IMG/VR virus record: IMGVR_UViG_3300030106_001290 | Location: 729-25,015 of that record | Length of the DNA stretch: 24,287 nucleotides | From: a virus | Strand: one strand, 5' to 3' | Part shown: one piece after another, positions 16,643 to 24,287 of the stretch | How the letters are laid out: each line of letters begins with the position of its first letter | Position numbering within the stretch: position 1 is the stretch's first letter | Translations under genes and position numbers: made by a program | Notes under the pieces: generated by a model | What the model was told of the DNA's origin: nothing | The model's database searches: none | What the model saw: the letters and a program-made list of their open reading frames with translations, nothing else

Positions 16643-19600
16643 ATGCTTGAAGATATCTACATGTTAGATGGCGTAGAGATTGATATTTCTATCTTTAGTG
16701 ATGAAGAAAAAGAAGAGTTTTTTAGAAAATATCCTGCGGCTACTAAAAAAGAAGATATCGGTGGTGGTATGTTAAATACCACGCTAGACGCAATGAATAC
16801 TACTTTAGATTCTTTAAAAAATAGATCTCAAGAAGAAGGTGATTGGAAAAATTTAATTTTTAATCCAAATATGCGTACTATTGTTGAAACTGCTTTTGAT
16901 AGTGGTTTAGCTCAGGAAGCTGTAAATAAATATTCACCTATAGTATTATCTGGATCTGCTGGTTTAATTAAATCAACAGCTGATTTATTTTCAAACGCTA
17001 TTGATTTAAGAAAAGGGTTGTATGATTCTGTTACAGGATTAGCTTACGATTATGGTGTTTCAGAATATGTTACAGATGATAATATTAGAAAACAATTAGA
17101 AGATCCTGATAAAAGAAATGAATTTTTAGATCAGTCTTCAGAAATACTTGATAAAATAATAAGCTATATACCACCATCACTTACTAGAGTACCAGTAAAT
17201 GTTGATTTTAAAGGTGTAAGCAATGTTTTTAAAACAGTATCATCAGCTGCTGATGTACTTGTTAAAAAAGGTGGTGATTATGATTTAGGTGTTTTAGGTG
17301 CTTTACAAGAAGGTAAATTTGATATAGCTCTTGATAATACTGTTCAAGGTGTTTTTCAAGCTATTCCTTCCGCATATGCTGTAATAGCAGGTGGTCCAGG
17401 TGGTATGGCGCTAATTGGTACTTCTGCCGCTGGACAACACTACGAAGAATTAGCCAAAGCTAATCCAGATGAGAGAGGCGCTAGTATGTTTGCTACTTCT
17501 CTAGCGCAAGGTGGTGTAGAACTAGCATCAGAAGCTGTAACAAGAGGTTTAGCTAAGGGTTTGTATAGAACTTTTGGTGGTAAAGTAGATAATTTAGACG
17601 AAGTTTTTAAAACTGGTCATAAAATGATTTTAGGTAAAATTGCTAAAAGCGCGTTTTATGAAGGTTTATCTGAAGTAGCTGCTCAAGAAGTTAATAACAT
17701 GATTGACGAAACTTGGGGTATAAATAGATTTTATAATGAAAACGGTGAATTTGATGGCAGTGCTTTATTAAGAAGAACTTTTGATACATTTTTAATATCT
17801 TCTTTTATTGGTGGTGGTATTGGTGGTAAAGTTGGTTTAACACAAAATCAAACTAACTTGATGTATGAAAGAATGACGCCAGATGATATTAAAAAAGAAA
17901 ATAAATCTTTAGCTAATAGAATAAATCAATTAAACTCAATATATAAAGAAACTAAAGACACAAGTATACTTAGTGAGATTAAAGCTTTACAAAACAAAAT
18001 ATATGCTAACAAAATAAAAGTTGGTAAAATTGTAGAAGCTATGCCTAGTGATTTAAAAAAACAATATTTAGATAATTTAATAGGTATTGATGACGCTGCT
18101 TTGTATATTAAAAATGGTAAATTAAACCCTAGACAACAAGGTTATTATAAAGGTGTAATAACTAAATTAAAAAATAAAAATGGTAAATATTATTCTTTTG
18201 CCGAAGCTATGGCAAATGAGTTAAGTTTGCAAGAAAATATACAGTTTACTAAAGATTATGCTGAAGATAGAGGTTATAAAAGCCCTATTATTGCTAAAAC
18301 ACCTGAAGAGTTTGCTGAAAAAAGCGGTCAAGACGCTAGTGCTGATGGCGCTTTTGTTGACGGACAGATATATATAAACGAAACAGTTGCTAGACAAACA
18401 GGCGCTATATCTGTTGGTAGTCACGAGCTTTTACACAGAATATTACAAAATTCTTTACTTGACCCAAATCAAAGAGTTAAATTAATAAATGAGTTTAAAA
18501 CCGAGCTTGAAAAAAGAGGTTTTCATAAAATTGTACAAAAACGTATAGATGATAATTACAAGCTTGATGAACAGGGTAATGAGCGTGATATATCAGAATA
18601 TGCTGAAGAATATTTAACATCTTTTTCTGATGCTATTGTAAAAGGTGATATTGTTTATGACGAAGGCTTTTTTGAAAACATAGGTAGAACTATAATAGAA
18701 CCTTTATTTAGAAAAATACCAGCATTTAGAAATGTTAAATTTAATACTGGTAAAGATGTTTTTGATTTTGTTAAAAACTATAGTTTAAATGTTCAAGCTG
18801 GTAGACAAACTACAGGTGTAGTTCAAGATGAAAGAGGTGAAGATAAAGAAGCCGCTAAATCTATTAGTAGACAAGCTGCAAAAGCTAGAGATGAATTAAA
18901 TAAATTTCAAGACGGAACTACAAATAATGACGGTAGTTTTAATAAAGCTAAATTTCTTGAAAATGTAAAAGAAGGTGAAAGATCTATACAACAAACTTTA
19001 AAAGGCATGGTTGAAGCTAAAGGTAAAGCTTTAATTGGTAAAGGTTTAAAAATGAACTTAAATGAATATACAGCTCAAACATTAGCTGAGTTGTTATTTA
19101 GAGGTGATTTAAACAAGTTTAATGGTACTGGTCAGCTTTATGGATACATGAATCAAAGAATTAAATTTGCTTCATTAGATGCGTTTGAAAACAACCCTAC
19201 TATTGTAGACAACTTTGATAATCTTGACTTAGAAAAAATTAAAAATGTAGTTGGTGAAGATTTACCAAGTTTACCTGGTGAAACTAATATAGTTGAAGAT
19301 GTTGAAGGTAGAAAAATAAACCCAACTAGTATAATAAAAGATCCTGTACTTAGAAAAAAATACGTTGATCTTGTTAAAGAAAAATTAAAATCTAGAACAG
19401 CGAAGTTTATAGCTGATTCAGGTTTAGGATTAGAAGTTTTAGCAGAAATAACTGGTGTGCCTTTGGCTAAGTTAAGAGACGATGCAAAAAATTTAACATA
19501 TAAAGATGAAATTGTTACACAAAGAAATTTAAGTAAAATAAAAGAATTTTATCCCGACGCAACAGTTGGTATGATTATAAAGTCTGAAGCTGGTAAAATA

Positions 19601-22600
19601 CAAGATTTTATTAAAACAAATCCTGACTCTAGATTATTTTTACCACCTGAAAATGTAATACCAGATGATACTCAAAGAGATATAAAAGGTTTATCTATAA
19701 AAATAAAATCATCATTATTAAAATCTTTTTATAAATCAACTGGTAGAAGAAGTAAAGGCGTGACATCTCAAGTTGGTGTAAAAGAATTAATACAAGAAAA
19801 AGTTAATACACCTGAAAATTTTAATGCAGAGTTTGGTATAGTAAAAGGTCAACCTAATACTTATGATAGAGCTATAGGCCAAAAGTTAAAAGGTTATATG
19901 AATCTTATTGATAAGATGATGACTAACTTTTTAGAAGGTGAAACTGTTAGTCCAGCAGAAAAACAAGCTGTTAGAGCTGGTAAGCCAAAAGCATTATTGT
20001 CTAAGACTGTTAATGACATAAATTATTCTCAACAAGGCTTTGGATTAAAAAAAGGTGATGTATCCGGTAGACAAGCAAAACAAAAAAATAAAACATCTGA
20101 AAACTTTTCAAGAGGTAGTAGATTTAGTGATACAAATGAAATACAAATAGTTGCAGATGTTCAAAGTCAATTTTTTGAAATGCACCCTCAATGGATTAAT
20201 GATACTAGAGCTGCTACAACTAATGGCGGCGGTAGAAGTATATTTGAATCAACAGAAGACTTTGACAATAGAGTTGGTATGCAACGTGTTAGCGAAGGTA
20301 AAACTATTGATAAAGTTTTTAAAAAAGATAATTACTCTAAAAATAAAAAACAAACTAAAGAATTTATAGATAAAGTTCTTGCAAATCCAGTTAAATATGC
20401 TCAAGAGCAGGTTGCTAAAGCTAGAGATTATGTAGGGTATTTTGAAGATGTGCAAAGTTTTTTAAATAGAAAAAGAACTGGTAAAGAAAAAACTACAAGA
20501 GCAGAGGAAATTTTTGCGTTTGAAGAGATTATAAATGATGCTCAAAATCAAATGGATCATTTTTTAAGAGTTGGCGCAAGAATAAACTTTATATATGTTG
20601 ATGATAATAAAGCTCCAATATTTGATGAAGAAGTAACACAAGAGCACACAGGTGTAACAGTTGGCATTGGTAGAAGTTCTTTATTATACGCTAGAGATAA
20701 TATAATGAGTAAATATGCTCGTGTAATAACAGCTACTTATATGCAAGGCGCTTTACAATATCTTACAGATAGACAATTAGGAGCAGCTGAAGCTAAAGGC
20801 GGTGTAGCTCTTGGTAAAAAAATGGGCCAAGATTTTTCTGATTTAATGAAAGCTTTAGCAGAAGGTGAAATAAAAGGCACTGAAGTTGAATTATTTTCAA
20901 TAGCTAGATATTTAGACCCAAGACTTACTAGATTTAATCCTAATAGGTACTTGTTAATAGATAAAAACAAAACAATGACTGAACATTTTAATGTAAATGT
21001 TCCGCCTAAACTTAGATCAGATGTTGTAGTTGCTAAACAAAAAGAATTAATGTTAGATATTTTATTTGAAAGAATATCTAAATCTAAAGCTAAACAAATA
21101 ATAAATAGATTTGCAGCTAAAGATGCTGTTAAAAAACAAAATGCAGCTAAAAATTCTAACGAATCGTTGTCTATTTTAACTGCTAATGTAGATAACGTGT
21201 ATGATCAAATAGATATATTAGCTAAAATCGATAAAGCAGTTGCGCTTTCTAAAACAGCTAACAGACCTAAAAAAGGTATAAGTGTGTTTGATTTTGATGA
21301 CACACTTGCTCAAACTAAAAGCATGATATTAGTTACTATGCCTGATGGTAAAACTAGTAAAATAAATGCTACTGAATTTGCCGCTAAGTCTGAGCGACTA
21401 GAGTTACAAGGCGCGACTTTTGATTTTAGTGAATTTAACAAAGTTGTTGAAGGTACAAAAGGACCACTTGCTGATTTAGCCTTAAAACGTCAAGGTAAGT
21501 TTGGTAGTGGTGATATATTTGTTTTAACAGCAAGACCTCAAGCTTCTGCAAAAGCAATACAAAAATTTTTAAAAGGCATTGGTTTAAATATACCTTTACA
21601 AAATATAACCGGCTTAGAAGATGGTAGACCACAAGCAAAAGCCAACTGGATAATAGGCAAAGTATCAGAAGGTTATAATGATTTTTATTTTGCTGATGAT
21701 GCTTTAAAAAATGTTAGCGCTGTTAAACAAGTTTTAGATCAAGCAGATGTTAAATCAGATGTACAACAAGCTTTATTAAGTAGAACAAATGCAGTTGATA
21801 GACAGTTTAATGATATAATAGAGCAAAAAACAGGTGTTGATTGGTTTAAAGAATATTCTGCTGGTAAATCTAGAAGATTAGGTAGAGGTAAAGGTTTAAG
21901 GTTAATAATGCCTTTTTCAACTCAAGATTTTCAAGGTTTAATAAAACATATAACACCAAAAGGTAGAGAAGGTGATATTGCTGAACAATGGTTTGAAGAG
22001 AAGTTGTTTAGACCATTTGCCAAAGCAGAAGCAGCTATAGCTAGAGATGAAATTAGTGTTGGTCAAGATTACAAGCAATTAAAAAAATTATATCCAAGTA
22101 TTCCTAAAACTTTACACAAAGAAGCCGTTGATGGTTTTTCTTATTCAGATGTTATAAGAGTTTATATATGGAATAAACAAGGTTATGAAATAGAAGGTTT
22201 ATCAAAGTCTGATTTAAATCAAATAAATGATTTTATAAATAAAGATTCAGAACTTAAATCATTTGCTAATAGTCTTGAAAATATACAAAAAGGTAGACCA
22301 TATCCAAAACCTGATGTTAATTGGCAAGCTGGAACTATTACTACAGATATAAGAGAAGGTATGAGAACAGTAAATAGATCTGAATATTTAGAAGAGTGGC
22401 AGCAAAATGTTGATGTAATCTTTTCTGAAAAAAATATGAACAAACTTGAAGCTCAATTTGGTACAGCTTATGTTAATTCTTTAAGACATATATTAGATAG
22501 AATGAAGTCTGGTGTAAATAGACTTAATACTGGAAACTCTATAACTAATGATTTAATGGATTGGGTTAATGGATCTGTAGGTGCTATAATGTTTTTAAAC

Positions 22601-23872
22601 ACAAGATCTGCTGCTTTACAGTTAATTTCTAATGTAAATTTCTTAAATTGGAGTGATAATAATATATATCAAGCTGGTAAAGCTGTTGTTAATGTGCCAC
22701 AATACGTTAAAGATGTTAAATTTTTAATGAACTCGCCAATGCTACTTAAACGTAGGCAAGGCTTAAGAATAAATGTAGCAGAGTCAGAATTAGCAGACGC
22801 TTCAAGACAAGGTGGTGTTAAAGGAATAATAGCTTTGTTATTAAGAAAAGGTTTTATATTTACTCAAATAGCAGATAGTTTAGCTATATCTACAGGTGGT
22901 GCGCCTATGTATAGAAACAGAATAAACACTTATTTAAAAGAAGGATTTGATCAAAAAACAGCAGAAGAAAGAGCTTTTTTAGATTTTCAAGAAATAGCTG
23001 AAGAAACACAACAGTCTAGTAGAACTGATAGAATTAGTATGCAACAAGCTTCTGATTTAGGTAGAATAGTTTTAGCTTTCGCAAATACACCTATGCAGTA
23101 TAACAGATTAATACAAAAATCTGTTTCTGATTTAGTAAATAGAAGAGGTGACGCTAGAAGTCATATAAGTAAAATATTATATTATAGTACTATACAAAAC
23201 TTTATATTTAATGCTCTTCAACAAGCGCTTGTTGCAATAGCATTTACAGATGATGATACTTTTGATGAAGAACAAAAGAAAAAGTTTAGAGACGAAAAAT
23301 TATTTAACACAGCAAATGGTATGTTAGATTCATTACTTAGAGGATCTGGATATGTAGGCGCAGGCGCGTATGCTATAAAAAATGTAATAATAAGTTTACA
23401 AAGACAAAGTAAAAAAGCTAATCCAAAGTTTGAAGATTCTGCTGCTAGAATATTAGATTTTTCACCACCTATATCTTCAAAAGTTTCAAAATTAAGAGGT
23501 GGACTTAGAACATTAAGCTGGGAAAGAGACGAAATAGTAGAAAAAGGATTTAGCTTAGATAATCCAGCTTTATTAGCAGGCGCTTCAATACTAAATGCAT
23601 TTACTAATATACCATTAGACAGAGCTGTAAGAAAATACAATAATATAAGCTCGTCTTTTAATAATGATCATGGTTTACCGATAAGAGTTATGACTGCTCT
23701 TGGTTGGAGTGAAAGAGATTTTGGCGTTGAAGACTGGCAGATAGAGCAAAGAGAAAGAGAAAGAATTAGAAAAGCAAAAGAAAAATTTAAAAATAACCCA
23801 TCAAAGTGGCCAAAACTAGATTTAAATAAAAAACGAACAAAACTAAATTTAAGAAAAAGAAAAATATTTTAA
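16643..23872 (+). CDS. Giant virion cargo protein with metallopeptidase-like and HAD phosphatase-like modules
   Basis: The 2409-residue product takes up 30% of the window. Residues ~235-410 include Gly/Ala-rich weakly hydrophobic segments (AIPSAYAVIAGGPGGMALIG; FLISSFIGGGIGGKVG). An HExxH motif, HELLH at 594-598, is followed by a Glu pair at 655-656 (EYAEEYL), the arrangement of a gluzincin-type zinc peptidase. Residues 1550-1690 contain a full HAD set: DFDDT at 1550-1554, T1629 in VLTARP, K1666, and D1685-D1686 in YFADDA. The C-terminal ~550 residues (from about NGSVGAIMFLNTRSAALQLI) match, from memory, the C-terminus of giant proteins in marine phage genomes and end very basic (LRKRKIF). 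No signal peptide is present. The location and size suggest a protein packed in the capsid and ejected. The enzyme calls rest on motifs only. Confidence 0.8.
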   Translation: MLEDIYMLDGVEIDISIFSDEEKEEFFRKYPAATKKEDIGGGMLNTTLDAMNTTLDSLKNRSQEEGDWKNLIFNPNMRTIVETAFDSGLAQEAVNKYSPIVLSGSAGLIKSTADLFSNAIDLRKGLYDSVTGLAYDYGVSEYVTDDNIRKQLEDPDKRNEFLDQSSEILDKIISYIPPSLTRVPVNVDFKGVSNVFKTVSSAADVLVKKGGDYDLGVLGALQEGKFDIALDNTVQGVFQAIPSAYAVIAGGPGGMALIGTSAAGQHYEELAKANPDERGASMFATSLAQGGVELASEAVTRGLAKGLYRTFGGKVDNLDEVFKTGHKMILGKIAKSAFYEGLSEVAAQEVNNMIDETWGINRFYNENGEFDGSALLRRTFDTFLISSFIGGGIGGKVGLTQNQTNLMYERMTPDDIKKENKSLANRINQLNSIYKETKDTSILSEIKALQNKIYANKIKVGKIVEAMPSDLKKQYLDNLIGIDDAALYIKNGKLNPRQQGYYKGVITKLKNKNGKYYSFAEAMANELSLQENIQFTKDYAEDRGYKSPIIAKTPEEFAEKSGQDASADGAFVDGQIYINETVARQTGAISVGSHELLHRILQNSLLDPNQRVKLINEFKTELEKRGFHKIVQKRIDDNYKLDEQGNERDISEYAEEYLTSFSDAIVKGDIVYDEGFFENIGRTIIEPLFRKIPAFRNVKFNTGKDVFDFVKNYSLNVQAGRQTTGVVQDERGEDKEAAKSISRQAAKARDELNKFQDGTTNNDGSFNKAKFLENVKEGERSIQQTLKGMVEAKGKALIGKGLKMNLNEYTAQTLAELLFRGDLNKFNGTGQLYGYMNQRIKFASLDAFENNPTIVDNFDNLDLEKIKNVVGEDLPSLPGETNIVEDVEGRKINPTSIIKDPVLRKKYVDLVKEKLKSRTAKFIADSGLGLEVLAEITGVPLAKLRDDAKNLTYKDEIVTQRNLSKIKEFYPDATVGMIIKSEAGKIQDFIKTNPDSRLFLPPENVIPDDTQRDIKGLSIKIKSSLLKSFYKSTGRRSKGVTSQVGVKELIQEKVNTPENFNAEFGIVKGQPNTYDRAIGQKLKGYMNLIDKMMTNFLEGETVSPAEKQAVRAGKPKALLSKTVNDINYSQQGFGLKKGDVSGRQAKQKNKTSENFSRGSRFSDTNEIQIVADVQSQFFEMHPQWINDTRAATTNGGGRSIFESTEDFDNRVGMQRVSEGKTIDKVFKKDNYSKNKKQTKEFIDKVLANPVKYAQEQVAKARDYVGYFEDVQSFLNRKRTGKEKTTRAEEIFAFEEIINDAQNQMDHFLRVGARINFIYVDDNKAPIFDEEVTQEHTGVTVGIGRSSLLYARDNIMSKYARVITATYMQGALQYLTDRQLGAAEAKGGVALGKKMGQDFSDLMKALAEGEIKGTEVELFSIARYLDPRLTRFNPNRYLLIDKNKTMTEHFNVNVPPKLRSDVVVAKQKELMLDILFERISKSKAKQIINRFAAKDAVKKQNAAKNSNESLSILTANVDNVYDQIDILAKIDKAVALSKTANRPKKGISVFDFDDTLAQTKSMILVTMPDGKTSKINATEFAAKSERLELQGATFDFSEFNKVVEGTKGPLADLALKRQGKFGSGDIFVLTARPQASAKAIQKFLKGIGLNIPLQNITGLEDGRPQAKANWIIGKVSEGYNDFYFADDALKNVSAVKQVLDQADVKSDVQQALLSRTNAVDRQFNDIIEQKTGVDWFKEYSAGKSRRLGRGKGLRLIMPFSTQDFQGLIKHITPKGREGDIAEQWFEEKLFRPFAKAEAAIARDEISVGQDYKQLKKLYPSIPKTLHKEAVDGFSYSDVIRVYIWNKQGYEIEGLSKSDLNQINDFINKDSELKSFANSLENIQKGRPYPKPDVNWQAGTITTDIREGMRTVNRSEYLEEWQQNVDVIFSEKNMNKLEAQFGTAYVNSLRHILDRMKSGVNRLNTGNSITNDLMDWVNGSVGAIMFLNTRSAALQLISNVNFLNWSDNNIYQAGKAVVNVPQYVKDVKFLMNSPMLLKRRQGLRINVAESELADASRQGGVKGIIALLLRKGFIFTQIADSLAISTGGAPMYRNRINTYLKEGFDQKTAEERAFLDFQEIAEETQQSSRTDRISMQQASDLGRIVLAFANTPMQYNRLIQKSVSDLVNRRGDARSHISKILYYSTIQNFIFNALQQALVAIAFTDDDTFDEEQKKKFRDEKLFNTANGMLDSLLRGSGYVGAGAYAIKNVIISLQRQSKKANPKFEDSAARILDFSPPISSKVSKLRGGLRTLSWERDEIVEKGFSLDNPALLAGASILNAFTNIPLDRAVRKYNNISSSFNNDHGLPIRVMTALGWSERDFGVEDWQIEQRERERIRKAKEKFKNNPSKWPKLDLNKKRTKLNLRKRKIF

Positions 23873-23873
23873 A

Positions 23874-24230
23874 ATGAATAAATTAGCGATAGTATTATTT
23901 TTTACGTTGAGTATTACTAACGCACAAATACAAGATGACAAAAAGCTACATTTTGCAGCAGGCGCATTAGCTAGCAGTGTCGGATATGAATATGTGTATA
24001 GCAAAACAGGAGACAAGAAACAAGCATTAGCGGCTGGTATATTAACATCTATAGTTGCTGGTATAGGTAAAGAAGTTTATGACTCTTTTCAACCTAAAAA
24101 TAAATTTGATCAACACGATGTAGCTGCAACAGTATTAGGTGGTGTAACTGTTAGCTTTACAATAAAACTCAACTTAGTAAATTTTGGAAAAGAAGCAAAA
24201 AATAAAAAAAGAAAAAAACAAAAAAAATGA
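23874..24230 (+). CDS. Small exported YfiM/DUF2279-like protein
   Basis: The product has 118 residues. Residues 1-18 are a signal peptide (MNKLAIVLFFTLSITNAQ) with the Bacteroidota-style NAQ end. The mature part has DKKLHFAAGALASSVGYEY (~23-41), a hydrophobic Ala/Gly helix (ALAAGILTSIVAGIGKEVYD, ~50-69), then KFDQHDVAATVLGGVTVSF and a very basic tail (KKRKKQKK). The pattern DK-x-HF-x-G ... GKE-x-D ... D-x-A-x-x-x-x-G is that of the YfiM/DUF2279 family of small membrane-associated proteins found in bacteria and phages. Its biochemical role is not established. It starts 1 base after the giant gene, uses TGA (the only non-TAA stop here), and may act on or in the cell envelope. It could belong to a lysis or superinfection module; this is inference. 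Confidence 0.7.
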   Translation: MNKLAIVLFFTLSITNAQIQDDKKLHFAAGALASSVGYEYVYSKTGDKKQALAAGILTSIVAGIGKEVYDSFQPKNKFDQHDVAATVLGGVTVSFTIKLNLVNFGKEAKNKKRKKQKK

Positions 24231-24233
24231 AAA

Positions 24234-24287
24234 ATGAAAAAAATATTATTTGTCCTATTTGCGGCGGTATTTGCGGTATCTGCTAAC
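24234..24287 (+). CDS. Start of a second exported protein, cut by the window end
   Basis: An ATG three bases after the previous TGA opens a frame that runs to the window edge. The 18 visible residues, MKKILFVLFAAVFAVSAN, have a Lys-Lys start, a hydrophobic core and an Ala-x-Asn-like end. This is a typical signal peptide. Nothing of the mature protein is visible, so no function can be assigned. It shows that the gene order continues with a further envelope protein on the same strand. Confidence 0.75.
   Translation, partial: MKKILFVLFAAVFAVSAN

Noticed and set aside
23218-23640. 140-residue minus-strand open frame within the giant gene
   Set aside because: It overlaps a conserved-looking C-terminal block of the plus-strand giant. 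It is Leu/Ser-rich antisense of AT-rich coding, with no independent signal. The other minus-strand frames were rejected for the same reason.
1-24287. Alternative genetic code (TAG recoding, known in some crAss-like phages)
   Set aside because: All conserved genes read through with standard code. Stops are TAA thirteen times, TGA once and TAG never. The lack of TAG stops is compatible with recoding but there is no positive evidence, such as a conserved gene interrupted by TAG.

Overview
This window is a 24.3-kb piece of a tailed double-stranded DNA phage genome, or a phage-derived contig. It is the packaging, head, neck/tail and virion-cargo module. All fourteen coding regions are on the plus strand. 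They are packed almost end to end: the longest gap is 74 bases, and most gaps are 2 to 30 bases. I see no tRNA, CRISPR array, insertion sequence, integrase, replication gene or lysis cassette. The DNA is strongly AT-rich with A/T-ending codons, except for the first ~450 bases, which are close to 50% GC. None of the gene starts I checked has a convincing Shine-Dalgarno sequence. Starts follow A-rich leaders instead. This, the low GC and a 'NAQ' signal-peptide end in the penultimate gene suggest a Bacteroidota (probably marine flavobacterial) host. The host is an inference. The protein set matches, from memory and without a search, a podovirus-like virion module common in marine viromes and related to crAss-like phages.

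Layout: (1) 3-4078, large terminase subunit (5' end missing) and an 805-residue portal protein with a long Q/A-rich coiled-coil tail. (2) 4104-7199, an acidic-to-basic scaffolding-type protein, the major capsid protein and a small probable head-decoration protein, closed by a UUCG hairpin terminator at 7214-7251. (3) 7274-9744, three conserved structural proteins, probably of the neck or connector. (4) 9748-14283, a very large tail protein of the 'stabilization/muzzle' type. It is split into two reading frames that are in the same phase and separated by two in-frame TAA codons. (5) 14289-23872, two putative internal virion proteins followed by a 2409-residue giant. The giant carries an HExxH (gluzincin-like) metallopeptidase motif and a complete HAD phosphatase motif set. 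(6) 23874-24287, a small exported YfiM/DUF2279-like protein and the first 18 codons of another secreted protein.

How they work together: the terminase packages DNA through the portal into a procapsid built by the scaffold and the capsid protein. The 7.3-9.7 kb genes and the split muzzle would close and extend the portal vertex into a short tail. The 14.3-23.9 kb products are candidates for cargo packed in the virion and ejected into the cell. No receptor-binding fibre is recognisable here.

The observations most worth following are the abrupt composition change inside the terminase gene, the in-phase split of the muzzle gene, the two enzyme-like modules buried in the giant virion protein, and a 14-base motif repeated at two gene starts, one of them just after the terminator. 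The overall architecture looks like a known phage type. I do not see an entirely new system.
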